Part shown: piece after piece, positions 1 through 5,472 of the stretch
Layout of the letters: the number at the start of each line of letters is the position of its first letter
How positions within the stretch are numbered: position 1 is the first letter of the stretch
Notes under the pieces: model-generated
The model's database searches: none
The model's input: only the letters and a program-made list of their open reading frames with translations
What the model was told of the DNA's origin: nothing
Made by a program: the position numbers and the translations under genes
Assembly (NCBI GenBank): GCA_017507595.1
Contig: JAFWAM010000150.1
Coordinates: 1 to 6,523 of the forward strand
Length of the DNA stretch: 6,523 bases
Reading direction: 5' to 3'
Source: Clostridia bacterium
GTDB taxonomy: Bacteria; Bacillota_A; Clostridia; Christensenellales; Borkfalkiaceae

Positions 1-606
1 ACTAAAAAGCAGGCTCAGGAAGCTATCCAGCAGGAAGCTGAAAGATGCGGTCAGTACTATGTAAACAGCAGATGGCTTGGCGGCACGCTCACTAACTACA
101 AGACTATTAAGTCCAGAATAGACAGACTTAACAAGCTTGACCTTATGGAAAAGATGGGCGACTTTGACCTTCTCCCCAAAAAGGAAGTACAGGCTTTAAA
201 GAAGGAACGTGAAAAACTCAACCAGAACTTAGGCGGCATCAGAGAGATGAGAGGCCTTCCCGATATCATGTTCGTAGTAGACCCCTCCTGCGAGGACATC
301 GCTATCAAGGAAGCAAAGAAGCTCAACATCCCCGTTGTTGCTATTACCGATACAAACTGCGATCCCGACCTTATCGATTACGTTATTTCCGCCAACGACG
401 ACGCTATCAAGGCTGTTAAGCTTATCACGTCCGTTATCGCTGACGCCGTTATCGAAGGTAAGCAGGGTGAAGACGCCGTTATCGCTATGAGAGAAGAAGC
501 TGCCAAGATGAGGGCAGCCGCTCAGGTAAAGGCACCCGAAGCTGAAGAAGCCGTTGTTGACACAACCGTTAAGGCTTTAGTTGAAGAAACCGAAATCAAC
601 GCTTAA
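1..606 (+). CDS. rpsB: 30S ribosomal protein S2, C-terminal 201 residues (5' end outside window)
   Basis: Ribosomal protein S2 of the small subunit, which binds near the platform/head junction of the 30S particle together with S1 in many bacteria. The frame is open from base 1. Comparison with E. coli S2 places the first visible residues (TKKQAQEA) near residue 72, so roughly 70 N-terminal residues are missing. Family hallmarks are [12 protein letters not shown] at visible residues 21-32, [12 protein letters not shown] at 77-88, [19 protein letters not shown] at 101-119 and [10 protein letters not shown] at 132-141. The usual Gly before NDDA is Ala here. After EGKQG (152-156) the protein continues with a tail of about 45 residues rich in Ala and Glu, a variable region in this family. 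The gene ends with tandem in-frame stops TAA-TAG and lies 40 bases before tsf, its usual operon partner. The identification is certain; only the start is unseen. Confidence 0.98.
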   Translation, partial: TKKQAQEAIQQEAERCGQYYVNSRWLGGTLTNYKTIKSRIDRLNKLDLMEKMGDFDLLPKKEVQALKKEREKLNQNLGGIREMRGLPDIMFVVDPSCEDIAIKEAKKLNIPVVAITDTNCDPDLIDYVISANDDAIKAVKLITSVIADAVIEGKQGEDAVIAMREEAAKMRAAAQVKAPEAEEAVVDTTVKALVEETEINA

Positions 607-633
607 TAGCATCAAACTATACGATTCAAATAA

Positions 634-640
634 AAGGAGA
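634..640 (+). promoter_or_regulatory. Ribosome binding site of tsf
   Basis: AAGGAGA, a near-perfect Shine-Dalgarno sequence, ends six bases before the ATG at 647. It decides the start of tsf. The same frame stays open upstream to an ATG at 581, but that start would overlap the end of rpsB, has no comparable ribosome binding site, and would add 22 residues not typical of EF-Ts. Confidence 0.9.
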
Positions 641-646
641 TTTAAA

Positions 647-1306
647 ATGAGTTTTACAGCACAAGACGTTAAGACATTACGTGAAAGAACCGGTTGCGGT
701 ATGATGGACTGCAAAAACGCCCTCGTTGAAACCAACGGCGACATGGAAAAGGCAATCGACTTTTTAAGAGAAAAGGGTATGGCAAAGGCTGCTAAAAAGG
801 CCGGCCGTATTGCTGCTGAAGGTATAGTTGACAGCTACATCCACATGGGTGGTAAGATCGGCGTTTTATTAGAGATCAACTGCGAAACAGACTTCGTTGC
901 ACGCGGCGACCAGTTTAGGGAACTTGCTCACGACATCTGCTTACACATTGCAGCTGCAAACCCCCAGTATCTCACTAAGGAAGAAGTTCCTCAGGACGTT
1001 TTAGAAAGAGAAAAGGCCGTTTTAAAGGCTCAGGCTTTAGAAGAAGGCAAGCCCGCCGCTATCGTTGAAAAGATGGTTGAAGGCAGAATCAAAAGCTTCT
1101 ACGACGACAACTGCTTATTAAACCAGAAGTTCGTTAAGGATCCCACTAAGACCATTGAACAGCTCGTTGTTGAAGCAACGGCTACCATCGGCGAGAAGAT
1201 CGCCGTCAGAAGATTCGTTCGTTTCGAAATGGGCGAAGGTTTACAGAAAAAGAGTGAAAACCTTGCTGACGAAGTTGCAGCACAGGTTGGCGCTATGAAA
1301 AAATAA
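647..1306 (+). CDS. tsf: Elongation factor Ts, short form (219 aa)
   Basis: EF-Ts is the guanine nucleotide exchange factor that releases GDP from EF-Tu in the cytosol. The N-terminal UBA-like domain (about residues 5-45) carries [12 protein letters not shown] at 15-26, the family's TGAGMMDCKxAL signature. The core begins with [11 protein letters not shown] at 77-86; the TDFVAR motif contacts EF-Tu and helps dislodge the Mg ion and nucleotide. Later landmarks are LNQKFVKDP at 158-166 and the C-terminal [16 protein letters not shown] near 183-198. At 219 residues it is well below the roughly 280-305 residues of the two-subdomain form, closer to the short EF-Ts of Thermus and cyanobacteria, so part of the core and coiled-coil region is reduced. 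Codon use is strongly biased (GTT, GCT, GAA, TTA), fitting high expression. It follows rpsB and is followed 14 bases later by an intrinsic terminator. Confidence 0.97.
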   Translation: MSFTAQDVKTLRERTGCGMMDCKNALVETNGDMEKAIDFLREKGMAKAAKKAGRIAAEGIVDSYIHMGGKIGVLLEINCETDFVARGDQFRELAHDICLHIAAANPQYLTKEEVPQDVLEREKAVLKAQALEEGKPAAIVEKMVEGRIKSFYDDNCLLNQKFVKDPTKTIEQLVVEATATIGEKIAVRRFVRFEMGEGLQKKSENLADEVAAQVGAMKK

Positions 1307-1320
1307 TTAATACTGAAAGA

Positions 1321-1357
1321 GGGAACGTAACTTAATCACTTATGTTCCCCTTTTTTT
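1321..1357 (+). terminator. Rho-independent terminator after tsf
   Basis: GGGAACGTAA (1321-1330) pairs with TTATGTTCCC (1340-1349) to give a ten-base-pair stem containing one G-U wobble, with a nine-base loop. One C and then seven T residues (1351-1357) follow. It lies 14 bases after the tsf stop and marks the end of the rpsB-tsf transcription unit. Some read-through into pyrH is possible, since no clear promoter is visible before pyrH. Confidence 0.92.
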
Positions 1358-1376
1358 AAAACCCTTACCGGGCGAG

Positions 1377-1392
1377 CGCAACGACAGTTGCG
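1377..1392 (+). promoter_or_regulatory. Small perfect hairpin in the pyrH leader
   Basis: CGCAAC (1377-1382) and GTTGCG (1387-1392) form a perfect six-base-pair stem with the loop GACA. It sits between the terminator and the pyrH ribosome binding site, 22 bases before the ATG. It has no T-run, so it is not a terminator. It may be a leader structure that affects translation or mRNA stability, or it may be chance; the sequence alone does not decide. Confidence 0.4.
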
Positions 1393-1403
1393 ACCTGACG
1401 AAA

Positions 1404-1409
1404 AGAGGA
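1404..1409 (+). promoter_or_regulatory. Ribosome binding site of pyrH
   Basis: AGAGGA ends five bases before the ATG at 1415. It supports that start over an in-frame TTG at 1388, which lies inside the leader hairpin and would add nine residues (MRPDEKRTV) before the conserved lysine-rich N-terminus of UMP kinase. Confidence 0.8.
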
Positions 1410-1419
1410 CGGTTATGAA
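1407..1419 (+). repeat. Exact 13-base start-site repeat, copy at pyrH
   Basis: GGACGGTTATGAA spans the end of the Shine-Dalgarno site and the first codons of pyrH. The identical 13 bases occur at the dxr start (4271-4283). The flanks differ on both sides. It may reflect a shared translation-initiation context rather than a mobile repeat. Confidence 0.6.
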
Positions 1420-2113
1420 AAAGTTAAAAAGAGTTTTACTTAAAATCAGTGGAGAGGCCTTATCGGGCCCAAAGGGCTTCGGCTTTGACCAGCAGGTCAT
1501 TGACGACGTCTGTGAGGAGCTTAAGCTTTTACACGACGAGGGGATTGAAATTTCCGTCGTGGTAGGCGGCGGCAACTTTTGGCGGGGCCGTCAGGGCACC
1601 GAAATGGACAGGACGACTGCAGACCATATGGGCATGCTTGCCACGGTCATGAACGCCCTTGCTCTTCAGGACGCCATTGAAAGAAAGGGTGTTGACACAA
1701 GGGTCCAGACGGCAATAAATATCGAACGCGTTGCCGAATCTTACATCAGAAGAAAGGCCTTAAAGCACCTTGAAAAGGGCAGGATCGTCATCTTTGCCGG
1801 CGGCACGGGCAACCCGTATTTTTCAACGGATACGGCGGCATCTTTAAGGGCGGCGGAAATTGGCGCGGACGTTATTTTACTTGCCAAAAACGTTGACGGC
1901 ATTTACGACAGCGATCCCAAGATCAACAAATCTGCCAAAAAGTACGACGAGATATCTTATTACGACTTTATCAACCGCGGCCTTAAGGCAATGGATACGA
2001 CGGCAGTTACCATGTGTATGGAAAATAACATGCCCATACTGTGCTTCGGTCTTGAAAAGGGCTCTATTTTAAAAGCCGTTCACGGCGAAAAAATGGGAAC
2101 CTGGATAAGATAG
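1415..2113 (+). CDS. pyrH: UMP kinase (uridylate kinase), 232 aa
   Basis: PyrH phosphorylates UMP to UDP with ATP, the step that commits pyrimidines to UTP and CTP. It belongs to the amino acid kinase fold, is a cytosolic hexamer, and in bacteria is typically activated by GTP and inhibited by UTP. Visible motifs are LLKISGEAL at residues 8-16 (phosphate-binding lysine), [10 protein letters not shown] at 49-58, the [15 protein letters not shown] segment at 70-84 (UMP site), [16 protein letters not shown] at 127-142, [14 protein letters not shown] at 155-168 (ATP/base-binding loop) and MDTTA at 193-197. The length matches the family's usual 235-240. It is the first gene after the tsf terminator and is followed by frr after 33 bases, a very common pairing. 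Its product ultimately supports CTP for CdsA further along the cluster. Confidence 0.97.
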   Translation: MKKLKRVLLKISGEALSGPKGFGFDQQVIDDVCEELKLLHDEGIEISVVVGGGNFWRGRQGTEMDRTTADHMGMLATVMNALALQDAIERKGVDTRVQTAINIERVAESYIRRKALKHLEKGRIVIFAGGTGNPYFSTDTAASLRAAEIGADVILLAKNVDGIYDSDPKINKSAKKYDEISYYDFINRGLKAMDTTAVTMCMENNMPILCFGLEKGSILKAVHGEKMGTWIR

Positions 2114-2131
2114 GGCAGAAAAATATATTTT

Positions 2132-2137
2132 AAGGAG
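2132..2137 (+). promoter_or_regulatory. Ribosome binding site of frr
   Basis: AAGGAG, a strong Shine-Dalgarno core, lies nine bases before the ATG at 2147 in the 33-base gap after pyrH. Confidence 0.85.
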
Positions 2138-2146
2138 AAAGTTACC

Positions 2147-2722
2147 ATGGCAGCAGATATGGAACAAATTGAAATGATATTATTAGAGGGCGAAGAAAGG
2201 ACCGAAAAGACAATCAGCGTCTTAAAGGAATCTTACGTTCAGATAAGACTTGGCAGGGCAAACCCACACGTCCTTGACAAGGTAATGGTTGATTTTTACG
2301 GTCAGCCCACCCCCGTTGCGCAGATGAGCAATATTTCCGTTCAGGAAGGTAAATGCCTCGTTATCGCACCATGGGATAAAAGCATGCTTAAAAACGTTGA
2401 AAAGGCCATTTTAGGTTCCAACGTAGGCATCACCCCCACCAACGACGGTAACGTCGTACGCCTTGTTTTCCCTGACCTTACCGAGGAGCGTCGCCGTGAG
2501 GTTTCCAAGCAGGTAAGAAAGATGGGCGAGGACGGCAAGGTCGCAATAAGAAACATCCGCCGTGACGTTTTGGATACTTTAAAGAAGATGAAGACCAACA
2601 AAGAGGTGTCCGAGGACGAATACACACTTTTCGAAAAAGACGTTAACGAGATGATCAATAAGGCGATCGAAACGGTAGATAAGCTTCAGGCCGACAAAGA
2701 AAAGGATGTAATGACCGTTTAA
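2147..2722 (+). CDS. frr: Ribosome recycling factor, 191 aa
   Basis: RRF works with EF-G to split the post-termination ribosome into subunits and free the mRNA and tRNA. It folds into a three-helix bundle (domain I) with a small beta domain (domain II) inserted between helices 1 and 2. The first helix ends in IRLGRANP at residues 33-40 (usually RTGRANP, so Thr is Leu here). Domain II carries VDFYGQPTPVAQMSNISVQEG at 48-68. The return to domain I holds PTNDGNVVRLVFPDLTEERRRE at 97-118, followed by KVAIRNIRRD at 131-140. Length is close to the usual 185. The stop codon overlaps the uppS start by one base (TAATG), which suggests coupled translation. Confidence 0.97.
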   Translation: MAADMEQIEMILLEGEERTEKTISVLKESYVQIRLGRANPHVLDKVMVDFYGQPTPVAQMSNISVQEGKCLVIAPWDKSMLKNVEKAILGSNVGITPTNDGNVVRLVFPDLTEERRREVSKQVRKMGEDGKVAIRNIRRDVLDTLKKMKTNKEVSEDEYTLFEKDVNEMINKAIETVDKLQADKEKDVMTV

Positions 2723-3396
2723 TGGCAGGACTTAAGCACATAGCATTTATTATGGACGGAAACGGACGTTGGGCACAGGAAAGGGGAAAACCCCGTACAG
2801 ACGGCCACAAGATGGGCGCGCGTGCCTTGGAAAGGGCTGTAAGCCACGGCTTTACCCTTGGGGCGGACGTTCTGTCCTTTTATGCTTTTTCAACGGAAAA
2901 CTGGTCAAGGCCCAAGGCTGAGGTCGACGCCATACTGTCGCTTCTTATAAGGTGCCTTACCAAAAACGCCAAAAAGCTTGTTTCAAAAAAGATACGCCTT
3001 GTGGTGTCAGGTGATCTGACAAGGCTTTCTTCTGCCGATCAAAGCAAGGTGCAAAGGGTTATTGAGGAAACAAAGGACTTTTCAAAGACCCTTAACATCG
3101 CATTTAACTACGGCGGCCGCAATGAAATAATCCGCGCCGTCAACAAGGCAGTCGCCCTCGGTAAAGAGGTTGACGAGGCCGCTTTTGAGGATCTTCTTTA
3201 TACGAAGGGCCTCCCTCCGGTCGATCTTTTGATAAGGACCAGCGGCGAACAGCGCTTAAGTAACTTTTTGCTGTGGCAAAGCGCCTATTCAGAGCTTTAC
3301 TTCACACCGACCTATTGGCCGGATTTTGACGAGGACGAGCTTGACAAGGCAGTTTCCTGGTACTACGGCAGAAACCGCCGCTTTGGCAATATTTAG
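2722..3396 (+). CDS. uppS: Undecaprenyl diphosphate synthase (cis-prenyltransferase), 224 aa
   Basis: UppS adds eight isoprene units in cis to farnesyl diphosphate to make the C55 lipid that carries peptidoglycan and other wall precursors across the membrane. The start is set by the overlap with the frr stop and by the HIAFIMDGNGRWA motif at residues 6-18. Asp12 matches the catalytic Mg-binding Asp26 of E. coli. Other motifs are GH at 28-29, FYAFSTENWSRP at 53-64, FNYGGRNEI at 128-136, RTSGEQRLSNFLLWQ at 172-186 (diphosphate binding by arginines) and Glu191 in SELYF (metal ligand). The Gln in GEQR is the usual Gram-positive form. There is no strong ribosome binding site at the normal distance (an AAAGG lies at 2701-2705), so re-initiation after frr is likely. 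All catalytic landmarks are present and the length is typical. Confidence 0.97.
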   Translation: MAGLKHIAFIMDGNGRWAQERGKPRTDGHKMGARALERAVSHGFTLGADVLSFYAFSTENWSRPKAEVDAILSLLIRCLTKNAKKLVSKKIRLVVSGDLTRLSSADQSKVQRVIEETKDFSKTLNIAFNYGGRNEIIRAVNKAVALGKEVDEAAFEDLLYTKGLPPVDLLIRTSGEQRLSNFLLWQSAYSELYFTPTYWPDFDEDELDKAVSWYYGRNRRFGNI

Positions 3397-3398
3397 GA
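3395..3398 (+). promoter_or_regulatory. Ribosome binding site of cdsA, overlapping the uppS stop
   Basis: AGGA at 3395-3398 overlaps the TAG stop of uppS and lies seven bases before the ATG at 3406. The nine-base gap between the genes therefore holds only the translation signal, which supports cotranscription. Confidence 0.65.
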
Positions 3399-3405
3399 TG
3401 AAATT

Positions 3406-4236
3406 ATGAAGGATTTTGCAGTAAGGGTAATTACAAGTATATTTATAGTCGCGTGTTACGTGGGCGCCCTCGTTTTAAGAGAGCTTTTTGATTACAGGTG
3501 GATGTATCTTCTTATATACGTCTTTTCCCTTTTGGGCACCTGGGAAATGGTCCGCGCAATGGGCGACAGGCTTACGGGCTTTGTAAAATGCGTCGTATAC
3601 GCCTTCAGCATCTGCCTTACACCCGTGTTTTGCTTCCTCGGTGGGGCGGAGGCGGGCGTTCTGGTATTTTTGGCCGCCCTTTTAGTCTTACTTGATATGG
3701 TCTTTGCCTTTGAAAGGGCCACGGTGGAAACCACCGCCACAGGACTTTTAACACTCTTTTACCCAAGCATACTCCTCATACCCATGATGGCAACCAACGC
3801 CCTCGGCGAAAAATCCTTTATCGCTATGGTTCTGATTTTTGCCATCGCGCCCTTTGCTGACAGCGGCGCATACATTGTCGGATCCCTTTTAAAGGGCCCT
3901 AAGCTCGCCCCGAGGATCAGTCCCAAAAAGACTGTTAGCGGGCTTATAGGCGGACTTTTAGGCGGCGTTCTGGCTTCAATGCTCACGTGGGCTATCTTTG
4001 CAAGGGGCTTGGTTTTTACAAGTACCGCGGCAGAGGTTATCTTATTTGTATTGATAGGTCTTTTAGGCGGTTTTTTCACAGCCCTTGGCGATCTTATCGA
4101 GGGTGCCCTTAAAAGAAAGCTTGGCGTCAAGGACATGGGCAGGCTTTTGCCCGGTCACGGCGGAATTTTAGACAGGATCGACGGCAATCTCATTTGCTCG
4201 GCATTCATATATTTTATTTTTGCATTCATAGGATAA
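3406..4236 (+). CDS. cdsA: Phosphatidate cytidylyltransferase (CDP-diacylglycerol synthase), 276 aa
   Basis: CdsA joins CTP and phosphatidic acid into CDP-diacylglycerol, the precursor of bacterial phospholipids, in the cytoplasmic membrane. The protein is mostly hydrophobic, with about seven or eight membrane segments (for example near residues 8-25, 32-48, 62-79, 83-100, 115-131, 138-150, 178-198 and 207-227). Family motifs include [15 protein letters not shown] at 150-164, [10 protein letters not shown] at 167-176, GDLIE at 228-232 and the C-terminal signature ending in [13 protein letters not shown] at 247-259. The acidic residues Asp229, Asp243, Asp256 and Asp259 are all kept. Two deviations are visible: the first Ser of the PROSITE-type signature (S-x-hydrophobic-K-R) is Gly233, and the residue after KKT-V, often Glu, is Ser178. 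Ends with tandem TAA-TAA. The enzyme is probably active given the intact metal ligands, though I cannot prove this. Confidence 0.95.
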   Translation: MKDFAVRVITSIFIVACYVGALVLRELFDYRWMYLLIYVFSLLGTWEMVRAMGDRLTGFVKCVVYAFSICLTPVFCFLGGAEAGVLVFLAALLVLLDMVFAFERATVETTATGLLTLFYPSILLIPMMATNALGEKSFIAMVLIFAIAPFADSGAYIVGSLLKGPKLAPRISPKKTVSGLIGGLLGGVLASMLTWAIFARGLVFTSTAAEVILFVLIGLLGGFFTALGDLIEGALKRKLGVKDMGRLLPGHGGILDRIDGNLICSAFIYFIFAFIG

Positions 4237-4252
4237 TAAGGGTAAATTTATA

Positions 4253-4266
4253 CGCCCCTCGGGGCG
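4253..4266 (+). promoter_or_regulatory. GC-rich hairpin in the cdsA-dxr gap
   Basis: CGCCCC (4253-4258) and GGGGCG (4261-4266) are perfect inverted repeats around TC. As RNA they would fold as a five-pair GC stem closed by a CUCG tetraloop. The hairpin ends 12 bases before the dxr ATG. What follows (GTTTGG) is not a real T-run, so I do not call it a terminator. It could be a processing or stability element, or it could modulate dxr translation. Confidence 0.5.
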
Positions 4267-4270
4267 GTTT

Positions 4271-4283
4271 GGACGGTTATGAA
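4271..4283 (+). repeat. Exact 13-base start-site repeat, copy at dxr
   Basis: Second copy of GGACGGTTATGAA, here just downstream of the GC hairpin and covering the dxr ATG. In this copy the upstream bases are TTT rather than AGA, which leaves only GGA as anti-Shine-Dalgarno match. Confidence 0.6.
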
Positions 4284-5424
4284 GAAAATAGCCCTGCTTG
4301 GCAGTACGGGCTCCATCGGCAGACAGGTATTGCAGGTGGTTGCCTCCCATCAAGACAAATTTAAAATCGTAAGCCTGTCCGCAGGCAGCAACGCAAAGCT
4401 CCTGCAGGAGCAAATATTGGCCTATAAGCCGGTTATTGCCACACTTAAGGATGCTTCGCGGGCAAGGGAGATACAATCTATACCCAACGGCACCACCTTT
4501 TATTACGGTGAAAACGCCCTTTATCACGCCCTTTCAAGCGGGGCGGATATTCTTTTCGTGGCCCTTATGGGCTTTGAGGGGCTAAAGGCGGTTCTGGACG
4601 GTATAAGCCTCGGCATGGATATTGCCATCGCCAACAAGGAGGTTTTAGTTGCCGGCGGCAGCCTCGTCACAAGGCTTGCAAGAGAGAAGGGTGTAAGACT
4701 CATCCCCGTCGACAGCGAGCATTCCGCCATCTGGCAATGTCTTGACTTTGACAATAAAAAGGGATTTTCAAGGCTTCACATTACTGCGTCCGGTGGGGCC
4801 TTCAGGGACGTGGATATTAAGGATCTTCCTTTTGTTACCAAGGACGACGCCCTTCGCCACCCCAACTGGCGTATGGGCGAAAAGATAACCGTCGATTGCG
4901 CAACCATGGTCAATAAGGGTCTTGAGGTTATAGAGGCAAAATGGCTTTTTGATTGCCCCCTTGATAAAATAAACGTCGTTCTCCATCGCGAAAGCATAAT
5001 ACATTCCATGGTGGAGTTTGAAGACGGCGCAATTATGGCCCAAATGGCGGCGCCCGATATGCGGCTCCCCATTGCACTCGCCCTTTCATATCCCCAAAGA
5101 CTGGACGTGGGCGTTGAAAGGGTAAATCTTTTATCCCAAGCCCTTACCTTTGAAGAAATTGACACAAAACGCTATCCTTGCTTCCCCCTTGTTTTACAGG
5201 CGGCCCAAATGGGGGATAATTATCCCTGTGCACTTTCTGCCGCCAATGAGGAGGCAGTTAAAATGTTCCTTCAGGGCAGGATAAGGTTCACTGATATTTA
5301 CGGCTATCTTGCGGATTGTCTTGACTCAAACGTTTTAAAGGGCGACGGCTACGACGTCTTAAAAGAGGTTGATCGCGCCGCAAGAAGTAGGGCTATAAGT
5401 CGGTTTTCGGCCAAAAATGCCTGA
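4279..5424 (+). CDS. dxr: 1-deoxy-D-xylulose 5-phosphate reductoisomerase, 381 aa
   Basis: Dxr (IspC) rearranges and reduces 1-deoxyxylulose 5-phosphate to 2-C-methyl-D-erythritol 4-phosphate with NADPH, the committed step of the MEP pathway and the target of fosmidomycin. The N-terminal Rossmann fold opens with GSTGSIG at residues 8-14. IANKEVLVAGG lies at 117-127 and VDSEHSAIWQ at 144-153, where Asp145 and Glu147 match E. coli metal ligands Asp150 and Glu152. The phosphate/lid region reads SGGAFR at 171-176 and RHPNW at 193-197 (His194, Trp197), then MVNKGLEVIEAKWLF at 210-224 with Glu216 as the third metal ligand. HRESIIHSMVEF at 236-247 keeps the conserved His but has Arg-Glu where E. coli has Pro-Gln. 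Length is normal. It lies 42 bases after cdsA; its Shine-Dalgarno site is weak (GGAC) and a GC hairpin sits just upstream. Its product line feeds UppS. Confidence 0.97.
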   Translation: MKKIALLGSTGSIGRQVLQVVASHQDKFKIVSLSAGSNAKLLQEQILAYKPVIATLKDASRAREIQSIPNGTTFYYGENALYHALSSGADILFVALMGFEGLKAVLDGISLGMDIAIANKEVLVAGGSLVTRLAREKGVRLIPVDSEHSAIWQCLDFDNKKGFSRLHITASGGAFRDVDIKDLPFVTKDDALRHPNWRMGEKITVDCATMVNKGLEVIEAKWLFDCPLDKINVVLHRESIIHSMVEFEDGAIMAQMAAPDMRLPIALALSYPQRLDVGVERVNLLSQALTFEEIDTKRYPCFPLVLQAAQMGDNYPCALSAANEEAVKMFLQGRIRFTDIYGYLADCLDSNVLKGDGYDVLKEVDRAARSRAISRFSAKNA

Positions 5425-5461
5425 TACTAAAAAAAACAGTTAAAGCTTTAATTAATTTTTC

Positions 5462-5466
5462 AAGGA
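5462..5466 (+). promoter_or_regulatory. Ribosome binding site of the RseP-type protease gene
   Basis: AAGGA lies six bases before the ATG at 5473, in an AT-rich 48-base gap after dxr. It sets the start, giving a short N-terminus of about eleven residues before the first membrane helix, as expected for this family. Confidence 0.75.
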
Positions 5467-5472
5467 TTTTAT

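Noticed and set aside
581..646. Upstream in-frame ATG extending tsf by 22 residues into rpsB
   Set aside because: It overlaps rpsB, lacks a good ribosome binding site, and the added residues do not belong to EF-Ts. The ATG at 647 follows AAGGAGA at the right spacing.
1287..1315. Possible promoter with TTGGCG and a TAATAC/ATACTG element near the end of tsf
   Set aside because: The -10 match is poor at any acceptable spacing, and the terminator would lie directly downstream of its start point.
1388..1414. TTG start that would lengthen pyrH by nine residues
   Set aside because: The TTG lies inside the leader hairpin and has no Shine-Dalgarno site, while the ATG at 1415 has AGAGGA and starts at the conserved N-terminus.
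2341..2658. Open frames on the minus strand opposite frr, and similar ones opposite rpsB, cdsA, dxr and rseP
   Set aside because: They lie wholly opposite recognised conserved genes, show no recognisable domains or ribosome binding sites, and are explained by the codon bias of the real genes.
3398..3409. Three-codon frame ATG AAA TTA TGA overlapping the cdsA start
   Set aside because: It is too short to assess, its ATG is part of the cdsA Shine-Dalgarno region, and it is easily explained by chance.
5425..5460. AT-rich palindrome TTAAAGCTTTAA followed by T residues, considered as a terminator or promoter after dxr
   Set aside because: The stem is almost all A-T with no room for a stable loop, and I find no -35/-10 pair. 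It is more likely ordinary AT-rich spacer before rseP.
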